Notes: generated by a model from the sequence alone, not told the origin. 64,000 nucleotides of DNA from Vulcanimicrobiota bacterium (GCA_021107945.1 JAIORV010000110.1:1-64000), one strand, 5' to 3'; numbered from the stretch's first letter, positions 53,492-63,304 are shown. Numbers and translations are program-made.

Positions 53492-54592
53492 TTGAAAACT
53501 AAAAAAACTATAGCGGTCGCAATGTCCGGCGGAATTGACTCATCTGTTACGGCGGCGATTTTAATAGAAAAAGGATATAATGTTATCGGCATAACGATGC
53601 TGGTATGTCCCCTTTCTTGCGGAGGAGAGGGTGAGACGGAAAAAGCGGAGCCTTCTGTTGACGCAAAGTGTGTATGCGATCAGCTTGGAATCGAGCATCA
53701 TATTCTTGATTTAAGGAAGGAATTTAAAAAAACCGTTATCGACTATTTCATAAGGGAGTATTTTTACGGACGAACTCCGAATCCATGTGTTAAATGTAAC
53801 CCGAAGATAAAATTTGGACTCTTATTAAATTTCGTCCTTGATCTTGGAGCGGATCTTTTAGCTACCGGGCATTATTCAAGAGTGGTTAAAAATAGTGAAA
53901 CAGGTCTTTTCGAGATTCATAGGGGAATTGACAAGAGTAAAGATCAGTCATACGTGTTGTATCGACTGAATCAGGCTCAACTGTCCCATATTGTATTTCC
54001 GATGGGAGGCATGAAAAAGGTTGATATGAAGGACTATGCCCAGAAGATTGATCTTTCCGTTACTGATAAACCGGAGAGCCAGGAGATATGTTTTATACCC
54101 GACAATGATTACCAGGGATTTCTAAAACGAAATTGTGACCTGGCGATCAAGCCGGGTCCCATAATCCACAAGAACGGCGAGATTCTGGGGCAGCACAGGG
54201 GGTTGATATCTTACACCGTGGGCCAGAGAAAGAGGCTGGGTATCTCCCATCATAAGCCCCTGTTTGTTATTGATATTGATGCCGGGAACAATACCCTGAT
54301 AGTGGGATATTTCGAGGACCAATTCAAAAGAGAGGCCGTTCTGGAGGATGTGCGCTGGATATCCGGTTGTCCTCCTGTCAACAACAGAATTTGTGCCAAA
54401 ATAAGATATGGGGACAGAGTGTCTCCCGCTTTGTTTGAGATCCTCCCTGGTGAGGAAAAGGGGAGATCATCGCAGTTGAAAATTATTTTTGACGAGCCAA
54501 AAAGGGCGATAACGCCGGGACAGTCTGCTGTGATATATACATATCCCGACGGTGATGTTCTGCTTGGTGGTGGAATAATAACGCGGAGTTAA
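53492..54592 (+). CDS. mnmA: tRNA-specific 2-thiouridylase MnmA
   Basis: The 366-residue enzyme has the PP-loop AMSGGIDSS at the N-terminus, the Cys-bearing TPNPCVKCNPKIKFG segment and the second catalytic Cys in PESQEICFIPD, with the KDQSYVLY region of tRNA binding. MnmA forms 2-thiouridine at position 34 of Lys, Glu and Gln tRNAs. TTG start with GAGGTG upstream. It is the first gene of the plus-strand run to 62694. The 53 kb element ends 98 bp upstream. Confidence 0.97.
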   Translation: MKTKKTIAVAMSGGIDSSVTAAILIEKGYNVIGITMLVCPLSCGGEGETEKAEPSVDAKCVCDQLGIEHHILDLRKEFKKTVIDYFIREYFYGRTPNPCVKCNPKIKFGLLLNFVLDLGADLLATGHYSRVVKNSETGLFEIHRGIDKSKDQSYVLYRLNQAQLSHIVFPMGGMKKVDMKDYAQKIDLSVTDKPESQEICFIPDNDYQGFLKRNCDLAIKPGPIIHKNGEILGQHRGLISYTVGQRKRLGISHHKPLFVIDIDAGNNTLIVGYFEDQFKREAVLEDVRWISGCPPVNNRICAKIRYGDRVSPALFEILPGEEKGRSSQLKIIFDEPKRAITPGQSAVIYTYPDGDVLLGGGIITRS

Positions 54593-54596
54593 TTGC

Positions 54597-57560
54597 TTGA
54601 TCTTATTCGACTTTACAAAACCCTGGGCGCTTTTTCTTCTTTTACTCCTGATACCGGTTGTGCGCTGGTACAAGACCGGCATTCCCGATATGCCGGCACT
54701 CAGGAGAAAAGTGGTTTTTGTAATCCGTATAACAATAATTATCCTGATTGTTTTCGCCCTTGCCGGTTTCAGGATCAAACTTCCCCGAAACGAGCTGTCG
54801 GTTCTTTTTGTTGTGGATTCATCGCTTTCAATTTCTCCCGATAACCTGGAATGGGCTGGAGATTATATAAAGAAACAGATTAAGAAATTGCCGAAGGGAG
54901 ATAAGGTGGGAGTTGTCGTGTTCGGCAAGGATGCAATGCTGGAGGAAAGTCTGAGCAGGGATCCCGCCGTCGCTCAATTCACAAGCATCATATCACCCCA
55001 ATACACGGACATTTCAAGGGCAATCCAGCTTGCAACGGCGGTTTTTCCCGAAAGCGCGCTCAAGAGAATCGTGCTTATTTCCGACGGGAATGAGAACCTG
55101 GGCAACTCCGAACATCAAGCTTCGCTGGCGGCGGCAAGAGGGGTGGAGATAGATAGCCTTGCATATCCTCCCCGGGATTTTTCCGAGGTTCTCATCAGTT
55201 CATTTGATTCACAGGCGAATGTTACCCGCGGGGAGCCTTTCGCCCTGAAGCTTGAAGTTGACAGCACAAGAAAGGTCAGGGGTGTTGTAAAAATATCCCG
55301 CAACAATCAGGAGATTGCACGAGAAAAGGTGGAAATCTCTCCGGGTAAAAACCTGTTCACCATCGCCCAGAATGTTGATCAGCCCGGGAATTACCGGTAT
55401 AAAGCTTCTCTTGAAGTTGGGGACGATCGCTTTCCCCATAATAACACTTCCGAGACGCTCACAGTGGTACAGGGTCATCCCCGGGTGCTGTACCTGTATT
55501 CTGATCCCCGGCAGAAAAAGTTGATTCCTGATTTTCTTGCCGACAAGAAATTCAAGCTTGTACTTAGTGATCTTACGGGACTCCCGACAAACCTGCAGGA
55601 AATGTCGGGATATCAATCTGTGATATTTGACAATGTCAGCGGACTTGCTCTTTCACCACGGCAGATGAAGATGATAGAGAACTATGTAAAAGACCTGGGC
55701 GGAGGCTTTATCATGATTGGCGGTGACAACAGCTTCGGTGCGGGCGGATATTTCAAGAGCCCGGTCGAGCGAATACTTCCCGTTGACCTTGATATAAAGA
55801 AAAGCAAGAACCTGCCTTCGCTTGCAATGGTTCTGTGTATCGACAAATCAGGCAGTATGGGGGGTATGACAGGCGGTGTGGAGAAGATGCGACTTGCGCG
55901 GGAGGCGGCGATAGCAACCGCCGAGCTTCTCGGCCCTGCCGACAGCCTTGGCATTATTGGCTTTGATTATGCTTCGAAATGGGTCTCGCCTCTTCAGTAT
56001 GTCAGGAACAAGCAGAAGATAGTCAACGAAATCGCCTCGATTCGCGCCGGTGGAGGCACATCAATATACCCCGCTCTCAACAGCTCGTACAGGGTTTTGA
56101 AAGGAACCCGGGCAATGTTAAAGCATGTCATTGTCCTTACCGACGGCCGCTCGGCTCCCGGCAATTTCGAGGGAATAGCAAAAGCCATGGCAAAGGACAA
56201 TATCACGATATCCACAGTGGGGGTTGGGAATGATGCGGACATGGAGTTTCTCAGGGATCTTGCGAAATGGGGGCAGGGGAGATTCTATTACACGGACGAG
56301 GCACGACTGCTGCCCCGGATATTTGTAAGAGAGTCAATCCTTGCGGGGAGATCCGCCCTTGTGGAGGAGAAATTCACGCCAAAAAAAGTTGGACCCGGCG
56401 AGTTCCTCAAGGGAGTTAACCTGGATAAATTACCCCCTCTTTACGGGTATGTCATGACAACGCCCAAAAACAGAGCGCAGTTGATTCTGAATACTCACCA
56501 GGACGATCCGCTATTAGCATACTGGAGGATTGGACTGGGGAAGTCGATTGCCTTTACATCGGACGACGGTCTCAGATGGGCGAAGAAATGGGTTGGCTGG
56601 AAGGAATTCTCGCCTTTCTGGACACAGATGGTGAGATGGACGCTTCCTCAGATCAGGTCTGAAAGATTCCAGGTGGATATGAAAATAGAAGGAGGCAGGG
56701 GAAAGATCATAGTTGAAGCGATGGATGATGAGGGGAAGCCCCTCAATTTTCTCCCTTTATCGGCAAGGGTGATATCGCCTTCCGGTGAGACCGACAGCAT
56801 ACCATTGAACCAGGCTGCGTCGGGTAGATATGAGGGAAGCCTGGAGGCGGGGGAAGTGGGCACATACTTTGTAAACGTAGTTGAGCAAATAGACGGACAG
56901 CCCCGGACAGGCAGGATTCAGGCTTTTACAATACCATATTCCCCCGAATACAGAAGCTTCAAGACAAAGAAATACCTTCTTGAAAGAATTGCCTCAACTA
57001 CCGGCGGAAAATTGATTTCTCCCGTTGACGACATATTCCGCAAGGGATCCAGGATTGTCCATTACCCCAGTCCCGCCTGGATGGAGTTGTTATTGATTGC
57101 CCTTTTGCTCTTTCCCCTTGATGTCGCCCTTCGAAGAGTATATTTACCGGAGGATTTCTATGAAAATATTCAAAAGTTATTCAGGGGCAGGGAGAGGAAG
57201 AAATTTGTACCTGCGATGGGCAGCGTGAGCGTGTTGAAAGCGAAAAAGGCCGAGTTGAGAGAGACTCTTACCGACGGCGGTGAAGTTGGAATAATAAAAG
57301 AGAAAACAATTGACAAGAAAAAGGCACGCCCTATAAAAACCGATATGAAAGAAAAAGAGAAAATCAAAGACCACAGGCAAGCCGCCGGTGACAGGAGAAG
57401 TCCGGGCTTTACAATTCCTTCAGTGCCCAAAACCGGCGCGCCTTCGTCAGCCTCCATTGATGAAAAAGAAGAGCAGGACATAAAGAAAGACGATGCTCCC
57501 GGCACTATCGGGCGTCTTAAAAAGATCAAGAAACAGGTGAGAGATCGGAATAAATATTGA
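54597..57560 (+). CDS. Two-VWA membrane protein (BatA/GATase1-like)
   Basis: The 987-residue protein has two membrane segments near the N-terminus (~10-22 and ~40-60), a first VWA domain (VVDSSLSIS at ~80), a CARDB-like Ig region, a GATase1-like domain (GGGFIMIGGDNSFGAGGY), a second VWA domain with a canonical MIDAS (CIDKSGSMGG near 420), a further beta region and another hydrophobic segment near 830, then a Lys-rich cytoplasmic tail. It belongs to the large family of VWA membrane proteins seen with MoxR/Bat-type chaperone systems, though none are encoded nearby. TTG start with GGAG upstream; 4 bp after mnmA. Function unknown. Confidence 0.85.
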   Translation: MILFDFTKPWALFLLLLLIPVVRWYKTGIPDMPALRRKVVFVIRITIIILIVFALAGFRIKLPRNELSVLFVVDSSLSISPDNLEWAGDYIKKQIKKLPKGDKVGVVVFGKDAMLEESLSRDPAVAQFTSIISPQYTDISRAIQLATAVFPESALKRIVLISDGNENLGNSEHQASLAAARGVEIDSLAYPPRDFSEVLISSFDSQANVTRGEPFALKLEVDSTRKVRGVVKISRNNQEIAREKVEISPGKNLFTIAQNVDQPGNYRYKASLEVGDDRFPHNNTSETLTVVQGHPRVLYLYSDPRQKKLIPDFLADKKFKLVLSDLTGLPTNLQEMSGYQSVIFDNVSGLALSPRQMKMIENYVKDLGGGFIMIGGDNSFGAGGYFKSPVERILPVDLDIKKSKNLPSLAMVLCIDKSGSMGGMTGGVEKMRLAREAAIATAELLGPADSLGIIGFDYASKWVSPLQYVRNKQKIVNEIASIRAGGGTSIYPALNSSYRVLKGTRAMLKHVIVLTDGRSAPGNFEGIAKAMAKDNITISTVGVGNDADMEFLRDLAKWGQGRFYYTDEARLLPRIFVRESILAGRSALVEEKFTPKKVGPGEFLKGVNLDKLPPLYGYVMTTPKNRAQLILNTHQDDPLLAYWRIGLGKSIAFTSDDGLRWAKKWVGWKEFSPFWTQMVRWTLPQIRSERFQVDMKIEGGRGKIIVEAMDDEGKPLNFLPLSARVISPSGETDSIPLNQAASGRYEGSLEAGEVGTYFVNVVEQIDGQPRTGRIQAFTIPYSPEYRSFKTKKYLLERIASTTGGKLISPVDDIFRKGSRIVHYPSPAWMELLLIALLLFPLDVALRRVYLPEDFYENIQKLFRGRERKKFVPAMGSVSVLKAKKAELRETLTDGGEVGIIKEKTIDKKKARPIKTDMKEKEKIKDHRQAAGDRRSPGFTIPSVPKTGAPSSASIDEKEEQDIKKDDAPGTIGRLKKIKKQVRDRNKY

Positions 57561-57632
57561 ATACATTATAATAAAGGAAAAATTACTTCTCAAGAAGAAT
57601 TCTACATCAAAGCAGTCACGGGGGGAGAACTC

Positions 57633-58835
57633 ATGGATGATTCTCTGAATCTTAAGGCAATCTCCGATAAAGACACGGTTGAATCTTTACTTAAGAAAAC
57701 ACAGATACTGTTTCGTCAACAAAAATACCTGGAGGCGAAAAAAATTCTTCAGGATATCCTGAAGAAGGATTCGGGAAACGCGGCGGCATATAACAACCTG
57801 GGTTCCATATATTTAATACGAGGCCGACTTGCCCGCGCCGAGAGATATTTCCATAAGGCGATTGAACTTGATCACACTTTAACTGATGCCCACGAGAATT
57901 TAAAATCTATCACGAAGCTCAAGAAGAGAAAGACTCATACAGAAATAAAAAACGAAATAGAGAATCTTGAGGCAAGGAGCAAGGAGTTAATCCAGGTAAA
58001 AGACCTCGATGAGGCAATCGAAGTTTCAAAACAGATTCTTGAACTTGATCCCACGAATGTAAAAATATATAACAACCTGGGGATTTTGTATTTTCAGGAA
58101 AAAGAGCACGAGGAAGCTGAAAATTACTTTGTAAGGGCTCTTGAGCTATATTTTCACCACGGCATGGTTTTTGATGATCAATACAAGATTATAAAAGATA
58201 ACCTGAGCAAACTTCGTGAAAAAATTGGAAGCAATGTCTCGGATTACCTCAGAAGTAATCTTTTAAATGAAGTACAGGAAAAACTTTCGATGGGTGAGGA
58301 TGTTTTGAATACATTTCTCGGGATAATGCGGGTGTTTTTCGAGAGCAGACAACACAATATAAGCACGCTTCTTGTCATAACCACCAAAAGATTAATTATA
58401 TACTATAAAAGCTCAAGGGTTTATAGCGGAGAGGCGAAATGGGTTGAGTATAAAATGGAAGACATAAGAGATTGCAGTATTATCAAGGGAATTCAGAAAT
58501 GCACATTAGTAATAGATACGGCCGACAGTGAATACAGGTTTTACAGTCCAAACAGGCATGAAATGAAGGCGTTTATGATTGCTCTGCGGGAATTGAGCCA
58601 CCCGAAAGAGGCTCCGGCAGTTGAAGCTCTTACAGGACTAAAACTGTCCGCATCATCCGATGTCTATACCAGGGTATCCCTCGGGCTTCTCAGCATTCTC
58701 AAAGACCTTGGTGTGCTTACCAAGGCCGAGTTTGAAGCGAAAGAGAAGACACTTGTCTCCGGTAAAAAGTCCGCATCACCTTTCCGCAAAAGAGGTGGGC
58801 TGATTCCCGGAAAGAAGTCGAGAGAAGAGCAATAA
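57633..58835 (+). CDS. TPR protein with bacterial PH-like and SHOCT-like domains
   Basis: The 400-residue protein has TPR units at ~15-85 (YLEAKKILQDILKKDSGNAAAYNNLG, RAERYFHKAIELD) and ~125-185, then a bacterial PH-like domain (~235-330; LLVITTKRLIIYYKSSRVYS...KMEDIRDCSIIKG), and a C-terminal helical SHOCT-like segment (LLSILKDLGVLTKAEFEAKEKTL). No membrane segment. The combination suggests a cytoplasmic protein-protein or membrane-recruitment adaptor. GGGGGGAG precedes the ATG. Role unknown. Confidence 0.82.
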   Translation: MDDSLNLKAISDKDTVESLLKKTQILFRQQKYLEAKKILQDILKKDSGNAAAYNNLGSIYLIRGRLARAERYFHKAIELDHTLTDAHENLKSITKLKKRKTHTEIKNEIENLEARSKELIQVKDLDEAIEVSKQILELDPTNVKIYNNLGILYFQEKEHEEAENYFVRALELYFHHGMVFDDQYKIIKDNLSKLREKIGSNVSDYLRSNLLNEVQEKLSMGEDVLNTFLGIMRVFFESRQHNISTLLVITTKRLIIYYKSSRVYSGEAKWVEYKMEDIRDCSIIKGIQKCTLVIDTADSEYRFYSPNRHEMKAFMIALRELSHPKEAPAVEALTGLKLSASSDVYTRVSLGLLSILKDLGVLTKAEFEAKEKTLVSGKKSASPFRKRGGLIPGKKSREEQ

Positions 58836-58918
58836 CAGGGGAGACGAATTCAACTCCACTGGATTATAACCATAATCGGAGATGCCTGCAATAATGAAAA
58901 TAACATTGAGGTGATTTA

Positions 58919-59275
58919 ATGCGCATACTTTTAATTTTTAATCATTATCCCTATGATGGTTCAGATATCGCCTGGAACTCTTTAAGGCTTGCAGAAACAT
59001 TACTTAATAGCGAACACGATGTCAGAATTTTCTTGATGAACGATGCCGTAGATTTAGCGCGCAATGAAACAATAAAACCCGAAGGCTACGATAAGGATTT
59101 GGTCCAAATTTTGAAAGCATTGGTGGATAAAGGTTTAAAACTAAGGGTTTGCGGAACCTGTATGGCTCGCTGTGGCATTCACAAAAATAAGCCATACTTT
59201 ATGGATGGGATAAAAGCAACAATGAAAGATTTAGCAGATTGGACGGTTGAGAGCGACAAAGTTATTTCTTTTTAA
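58919..59275 (+). CDS. DsrE-like protein
   Basis: The 118-residue protein fits the DsrE/DsrF-like family: ILLIFNHYPYDGSDIAWNSLRLAETLL at the start, HDVRIFLMNDAVDLA, and a Cys region VCGTCMARCGI near residue 80. DsrE-type proteins carry sulfur on cysteines; others are of unknown role. The two Cys after the GT turn, plus another, are the family's functional position. GAGGTGATTT lies before the ATG. Co-directional with the TPR protein and the glycosyltransferase-like gene. Confidence 0.85.
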   Translation: MRILLIFNHYPYDGSDIAWNSLRLAETLLNSEHDVRIFLMNDAVDLARNETIKPEGYDKDLVQILKALVDKGLKLRVCGTCMARCGIHKNKPYFMDGIKATMKDLADWTVESDKVISF

Positions 59276-59280
59276 TAAAT

Positions 59281-61197
59281 ATGAAACGTCTTAAACTTTA
59301 CTTGTTAATCCTGCTGATATTTTCCATTTTCTTTATTCTTGTTAACTATGCCTGGATAAGCCTCGACAGGAAAGTCCCTATATTAAACAACCTCGTCTAT
59401 CTTATAATGAGTCAGGAATACCATACAAACCTGACAGACGGGGATTGCTTCTCATTCCTCATCAACCGGGGGAATTTTTATCCTCCATTGCCTTTCCAGA
59501 TCACTTCGATTTTTTATGTGATATCAGGGGTGGGATATATTCAGGCCGTGATGAGCCAGGCGATGTTCTGGCTGATCCTCATATTCTCGACATTCTACCT
59601 TGGAACTTATTTGTGGAATGAAGATGTGGGATTTCTCGCCGCATTGGTTTCAATTGCAATTCCCCAGAGTGCATTTTATTCCAGGGGGTTGGGAGAGGAT
59701 ATACCTATCGCCGCAATGGTTCCCCTTACTATTTTCTGCCTTTTTAAATCAGATAAATTTAAGAATTTTCAATGGACACTTTTCTTTTTCATCGCTTTTG
59801 CGGTTGGAATGCTATTAAAGTGGGTCTTTGTTGTTTTCATATTCATACCGATGCTTGCTTTTCTATTTATCGCTGTAAAAAATGAGTTCCAAAATCCGGG
59901 GACGCGAAAAGAAGCTGTCCTGTTTATCGTTTTAACACCTGTTTTTATGGCCGCATTCATATTCGGACTCATACTCTTACATAAAGGCTCCGCTCTCAAA
60001 TACAGCGCAGGAGTTATGGAAGCGGTATATTTTATATTTATCGGATTGATGTTTGTTGTTTTTGCGTTAATGACTTATCTTATAAAATTCAAATCCGACA
60101 AAATTAAAAATATCTCACGGGGAATTGTGCTTTTCCTGGGACTTACCGCTCATTTTACAATAATGCACCTGATCCCGATGAGGGAAATCTATAGGGTGAG
60201 GTTCTGGAATATCCAGTATAAACTGCTTCTTCCCCTGAGAACGCCATATCATTTCTTTGTAAAATTCCTCGTCTATCACAACTTCGGTTTGATATTATTT
60301 ATTCTGCTTATTATCGGCATTATCATGTATTTCATCAGAAAAGCAAGGACATTTGAAAAAAGTCTTCTTCTTGCCTCAATGGCGTTTTGTATCGTTTTTC
60401 TTTATATACAGCCCATATATGATTCCCGTTATTTCATACCCTTAAACGGAATAGCCGCGCTTTTTATAGTTTTCTGGATATTGGATCTGAAAAAACGGTA
60501 TGTAAAAATTCCGCTAATTGCCCTCGTGGTATTACTTTGCGCGTTTTATATATTCGGATGGATATTTGTGCCGGATCCCGTAAAGGCGGTGGGAATCAGA
60601 ATGGGTATGCTCACCCATGCACCTGATGCAACTGAAAACAGGATGGACGAGTCAGCGAATGCCCTTCTTAATTTGTATAGAAATGACAGACCGCAAAAAG
60701 GCATGCTGATTGTTGTGAAGGACGACAGCCCGGGGAGGGAGATCACACCTCTGCTGTTATTATATTACCTGAGAAAAATGAAGAAAATGGATGAGCAAGT
60801 GATATTGATATACAAGGGAGCGGATCCGGTATTTCCCTGCAGGGAAGAACCCTGGGGATTTTTCATAACACAGATGGAAGAAGAGCCTGACGAGAGCGAG
60901 TCTGACAGGATGTTTTACCTGAAGGATATTCACAAGGATTCGAAGGGGCAGGAAAAGGATGTGGGAAGGAGTATCAACATCAAGGACAGGTTTGAGGGCA
61001 TCGACATCAATAAAGTTGAAGCGGGGACGGTATATTTCTGTCGGTTCAGAACTCCCCAAGATAATGAGCGATTCCCCTCGAATTTACTGAATGTTGTCAG
61101 GGAAAAGCCTTTGGAATATAACGAAAAACCGATAGAGAGCATAAAATTGTTAAAAGATGTTATTATGGAGATTTACAATATGAGAAACGGGAGGTGA
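59281..61197 (+). CDS. GT39/ArnT-like (PMT_2) polytopic glycosyltransferase
   Basis: The 638-residue protein has an N-terminal membrane helix, a periplasmic loop bearing SLDRKVP and then NRGNFYPPLPFQITSIFY, and about ten more membrane helices to ~465, followed by a soluble periplasmic domain (~470-630). This is the layout of lipid-linked sugar transferases of the GT39/GT83/PMT_2 kind, which use polyprenyl-phosphate sugar donors. The usual acidic pair in the first loop is only partly matched. The start follows the DsrE stop by 5 bp with no strong ribosome-binding site. The stop codon lies in the GGGAGGTGAGAAG minisatellite. Confidence 0.75.
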   Translation: MKRLKLYLLILLIFSIFFILVNYAWISLDRKVPILNNLVYLIMSQEYHTNLTDGDCFSFLINRGNFYPPLPFQITSIFYVISGVGYIQAVMSQAMFWLILIFSTFYLGTYLWNEDVGFLAALVSIAIPQSAFYSRGLGEDIPIAAMVPLTIFCLFKSDKFKNFQWTLFFFIAFAVGMLLKWVFVVFIFIPMLAFLFIAVKNEFQNPGTRKEAVLFIVLTPVFMAAFIFGLILLHKGSALKYSAGVMEAVYFIFIGLMFVVFALMTYLIKFKSDKIKNISRGIVLFLGLTAHFTIMHLIPMREIYRVRFWNIQYKLLLPLRTPYHFFVKFLVYHNFGLILFILLIIGIIMYFIRKARTFEKSLLLASMAFCIVFLYIQPIYDSRYFIPLNGIAALFIVFWILDLKKRYVKIPLIALVVLLCAFYIFGWIFVPDPVKAVGIRMGMLTHAPDATENRMDESANALLNLYRNDRPQKGMLIVVKDDSPGREITPLLLLYYLRKMKKMDEQVILIYKGADPVFPCREEPWGFFITQMEEEPDESESDRMFYLKDIHKDSKGQEKDVGRSINIKDRFEGIDINKVEAGTVYFCRFRTPQDNERFPSNLLNVVREKPLEYNEKPIESIKLLKDVIMEIYNMRNGR

Positions 61198-61244
61198 GAA
61201 GTGAGAGATGAGAAGTGAGAAGTGAGAAGTGGGAGGTGGGAGGC
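61190..61244. repeat. GTGAGAAGTGAGAG minisatellite
   Basis: A tract of GTGAGAA and GTGGGAG heptamers, related to the array at 49859-49931. It provides the stop codon of the glycosyltransferase-like gene and the beginning of a longer reading frame of the permease. Confidence 0.85.
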
Positions 61245-61341
61245 ATCATTCGGATATGTCCGCCACCTGGATATGTCCATCTTTCCTCACTCTCTCTTTT
61301 ATTTTCTGCTGAAATTATTATATAGAAATGGAGTGGATTTC

Positions 61342-62694
61342 ATGGCGGAACCGGAGTCGGGAAAAAGATCCATCGGGTATTGGTCGGCGGTGGCTATCGG
61401 CGTTGGCGGCATGGTTGGAGGCGGTATCTTCGCCGTGCTGGGTTTAGCCGTCCAACTTGCGCACGGCGGGACATTTGTGGCGTTTTTTCTCGCGGGTATC
61501 GTTGCTCTCATAACTTCATATTCCTATGCAAAGCTCTCTGTGAAATTCCCCAGTAGGGGAGGCACGGTTGAATTTCTGAACCAGGCTTTCGGGACGGGAT
61601 TGTTTGCCGGCGGATCCAATATCCTTTTATGGTTGAGCTATGTTGTGATGTTATCCCTTTACTCTTATGCATTCGGCTGTTATGGATCCACATTTTTCCC
61701 CGCTGAAACTCAGCATATATGGAAACATATCCTTTTAAGCGCAATTGTTATTCTCCTGACGGGATTGAACGTAATAGGGGCAAAGGCCGTGGGAAAGCTC
61801 GAGAAATGGATAGTGGGTTTCAAACTGGCAATATTGCTTGTTTTTGTCGGCGTGGGATTATTTTATGTTGATTCACAAAGACTCGCCCCGTCCACCTGGG
61901 TGAATATTATTCCGCTGGTGGCGGGAGGGATGATTATTTTCGTCGCCTACGAGGGATTTGAACTTATAGCGAATACCGCCGAGGATATCGTGAACCCGGA
62001 AAAGACACTTCCCCGTGCATATTATTCCGCTGTCGGATTTGTTATATTTCTGTATATTTTAGTTGCAATAGTAACAGTAGGAAATCTGCCTGTGAGTCAA
62101 TTAATACACGCCAGGGACTACGCACTTGCCGCAGCCGCAAAGCCATTCATGGGGAATTTTGGCTTCATTCTGATTTCAATCGCCGCGCTCTTGTCAACAG
62201 GATCCGCCATAAATGCTACGCTATATGGCGCATCCCGAATAAGTTATATAATCGCCAGGGACGGTGAATTGCCGAAAGCGTTGGAGCATAATGTCTGGAA
62301 ACGACCTGTGGAGGGCTTGATTATTACGACAATCCTGACATTGCTGATGGCGAATCTTTTCAACCTGCACAGCATTTCAACAATGGGAAGCTCAGGCTTC
62401 CTTCTTATTTTCGCCGCAGTGAATTATTGCAACTTCAAGTTGAGCGATAAAACAGGCAGTGTGAAATGGATCCCCCTGCTCGGTGTTGCGGTCTGCCTTT
62501 TTGCCCTGGGAGCGCTTTTATGGCAAACCTGGATAACATCTCCGTGGAATGTCCTTGTACTCGTGGTCATGGTGGGAATATCTTTTGCGATTGAGATAAT
62601 TTACAGGAAGATCACCGGCAGGGAGATCAAATCCAACATGAGGATAGAAAAAAGCGATGGGGAAGACTCAAAAATCATGCAAAATGGGTCTTAA
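61342..62694 (+). CDS. APC-superfamily amino acid permease
   Basis: The 450-residue transporter has about twelve membrane segments, the APC start motif AIGVGGMVGGGIFAVLG and the Gly-rich EGFELIANTAEDIVNPEKTLPRA motif near residue 205. It probably takes up amino acids or related cations. ATG 61342 has GGAGTG six bases upstream; the longer frame from 61222 begins in the minisatellite and is rejected. Unlike the permease at 29.5-31.5 kb, it has no EIIA domain. Confidence 0.93.
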   Translation: MAEPESGKRSIGYWSAVAIGVGGMVGGGIFAVLGLAVQLAHGGTFVAFFLAGIVALITSYSYAKLSVKFPSRGGTVEFLNQAFGTGLFAGGSNILLWLSYVVMLSLYSYAFGCYGSTFFPAETQHIWKHILLSAIVILLTGLNVIGAKAVGKLEKWIVGFKLAILLVFVGVGLFYVDSQRLAPSTWVNIIPLVAGGMIIFVAYEGFELIANTAEDIVNPEKTLPRAYYSAVGFVIFLYILVAIVTVGNLPVSQLIHARDYALAAAAKPFMGNFGFILISIAALLSTGSAINATLYGASRISYIIARDGELPKALEHNVWKRPVEGLIITTILTLLMANLFNLHSISTMGSSGFLLIFAAVNYCNFKLSDKTGSVKWIPLLGVAVCLFALGALLWQTWITSPWNVLVLVVMVGISFAIEIIYRKITGREIKSNMRIEKSDGEDSKIMQNGS

Positions 62695-62708
62695 AAAGGG
62701 TTTTTAAG
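62690..62708 (+). terminator. AT-rich hairpin at permease 3' end
   Basis: CTTAAAAA (62690-62697), loop GGG, TTTTTAAG (62701-62708), then GGGTTTTG. The stem is purely A-T apart from one pair and overlaps the stop codon, so its strength as a terminator is doubtful. Confidence 0.35.
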
Positions 62709-62814
62709 GGTTTTGTGAAAATTAGAAAAATAATTGTTGGTTTTGACCTGAAGCTTATTCATCCAAAAAATCTCAATTCTATCAGAGGATCTAAAAGACT
62801 TTTTATAAACAGTT

Positions 62815-63090
62815 ATGGAATTCACAAATAAAAGAAAAAAAGAAAAGCCCGATACAATGCAATTGGCTATGTTTTACGAGAAAAATATAAATTTAGTCAA
62901 TTTAAGAGAAGCAACCAAATGGGCATCTAAATATTTGGGACGCACTGTTACGACTTCAAATATATCGTATTTGATTCAATATGGGCGTATAAAAAGGCAT
63001 GGAAGTAACGGCATGCTTGATATAGACATTTCTGCGTTTAATGTGCTAATTTCAAATGCCAAGATCTATAAGTACGAGGTGAGAATATGA
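62815..63090 (+). CDS. Small HTH protein of the kind found with type II restriction-modification systems
   Basis: The 91-residue basic protein reads LVNLREATKWASKYLGRTVTTSNISYLIQYGRIKRHGSNGMLDIDISAF. The pattern EAxxWASxYLxxxVTxSNISYLIQYGRIKK...G is the DNA-binding or adaptor domain common at the N-terminus of, or next to, DNA methyltransferases of restriction systems. Here it is encoded separately. Its stop overlaps the next start by 4 bp (ATGA). Region is AT-rich compared with the rest of the window. Family memory is moderate; function inferred. Confidence 0.72.
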   Translation: MEFTNKRKKEKPDTMQLAMFYEKNINLVNLREATKWASKYLGRTVTTSNISYLIQYGRIKRHGSNGMLDIDISAFNVLISNAKIYKYEVRI

Positions 63091-63293
63091 AGAATTATGA
63101 AGTATTGCTTACACGGTCATATATAGTTGCAATTCAAGCAGAAAATGAAGACCAAGCACTTCGATATACTGAATTTTATCTTGGTGATTGTCCTGATTTG
63201 TCGAAACCTAAGGATAGGAGGGAGCAAAAATTCAAAATTAAAGAAATAGAAATGACTATTAATGAGGCATTTGAATTAAAAGAAATAATTTGA
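63087..63293 (+). CDS. Small hypothetical protein, defence-locus context
   Basis: The 68-residue acidic protein (NYEVLLTRSYIVAIQAENEDQALRYTEFYLGDCPDLS...) overlaps the upstream HTH gene by 4 bp and precedes the EVE-nuclease gene by 11 bp, so it is likely co-translated with both. No domain is recognised, although short proteins starting YxVxIxAxNxxxA are frequent in restriction and phage-related clusters. No function can be assigned. Confidence 0.6.
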   Translation: MKNYEVLLTRSYIVAIQAENEDQALRYTEFYLGDCPDLSKPKDRREQKFKIKEIEMTINEAFELKEII

Positions 63294-63304
63294 GGTTAAT
63301 AAAA

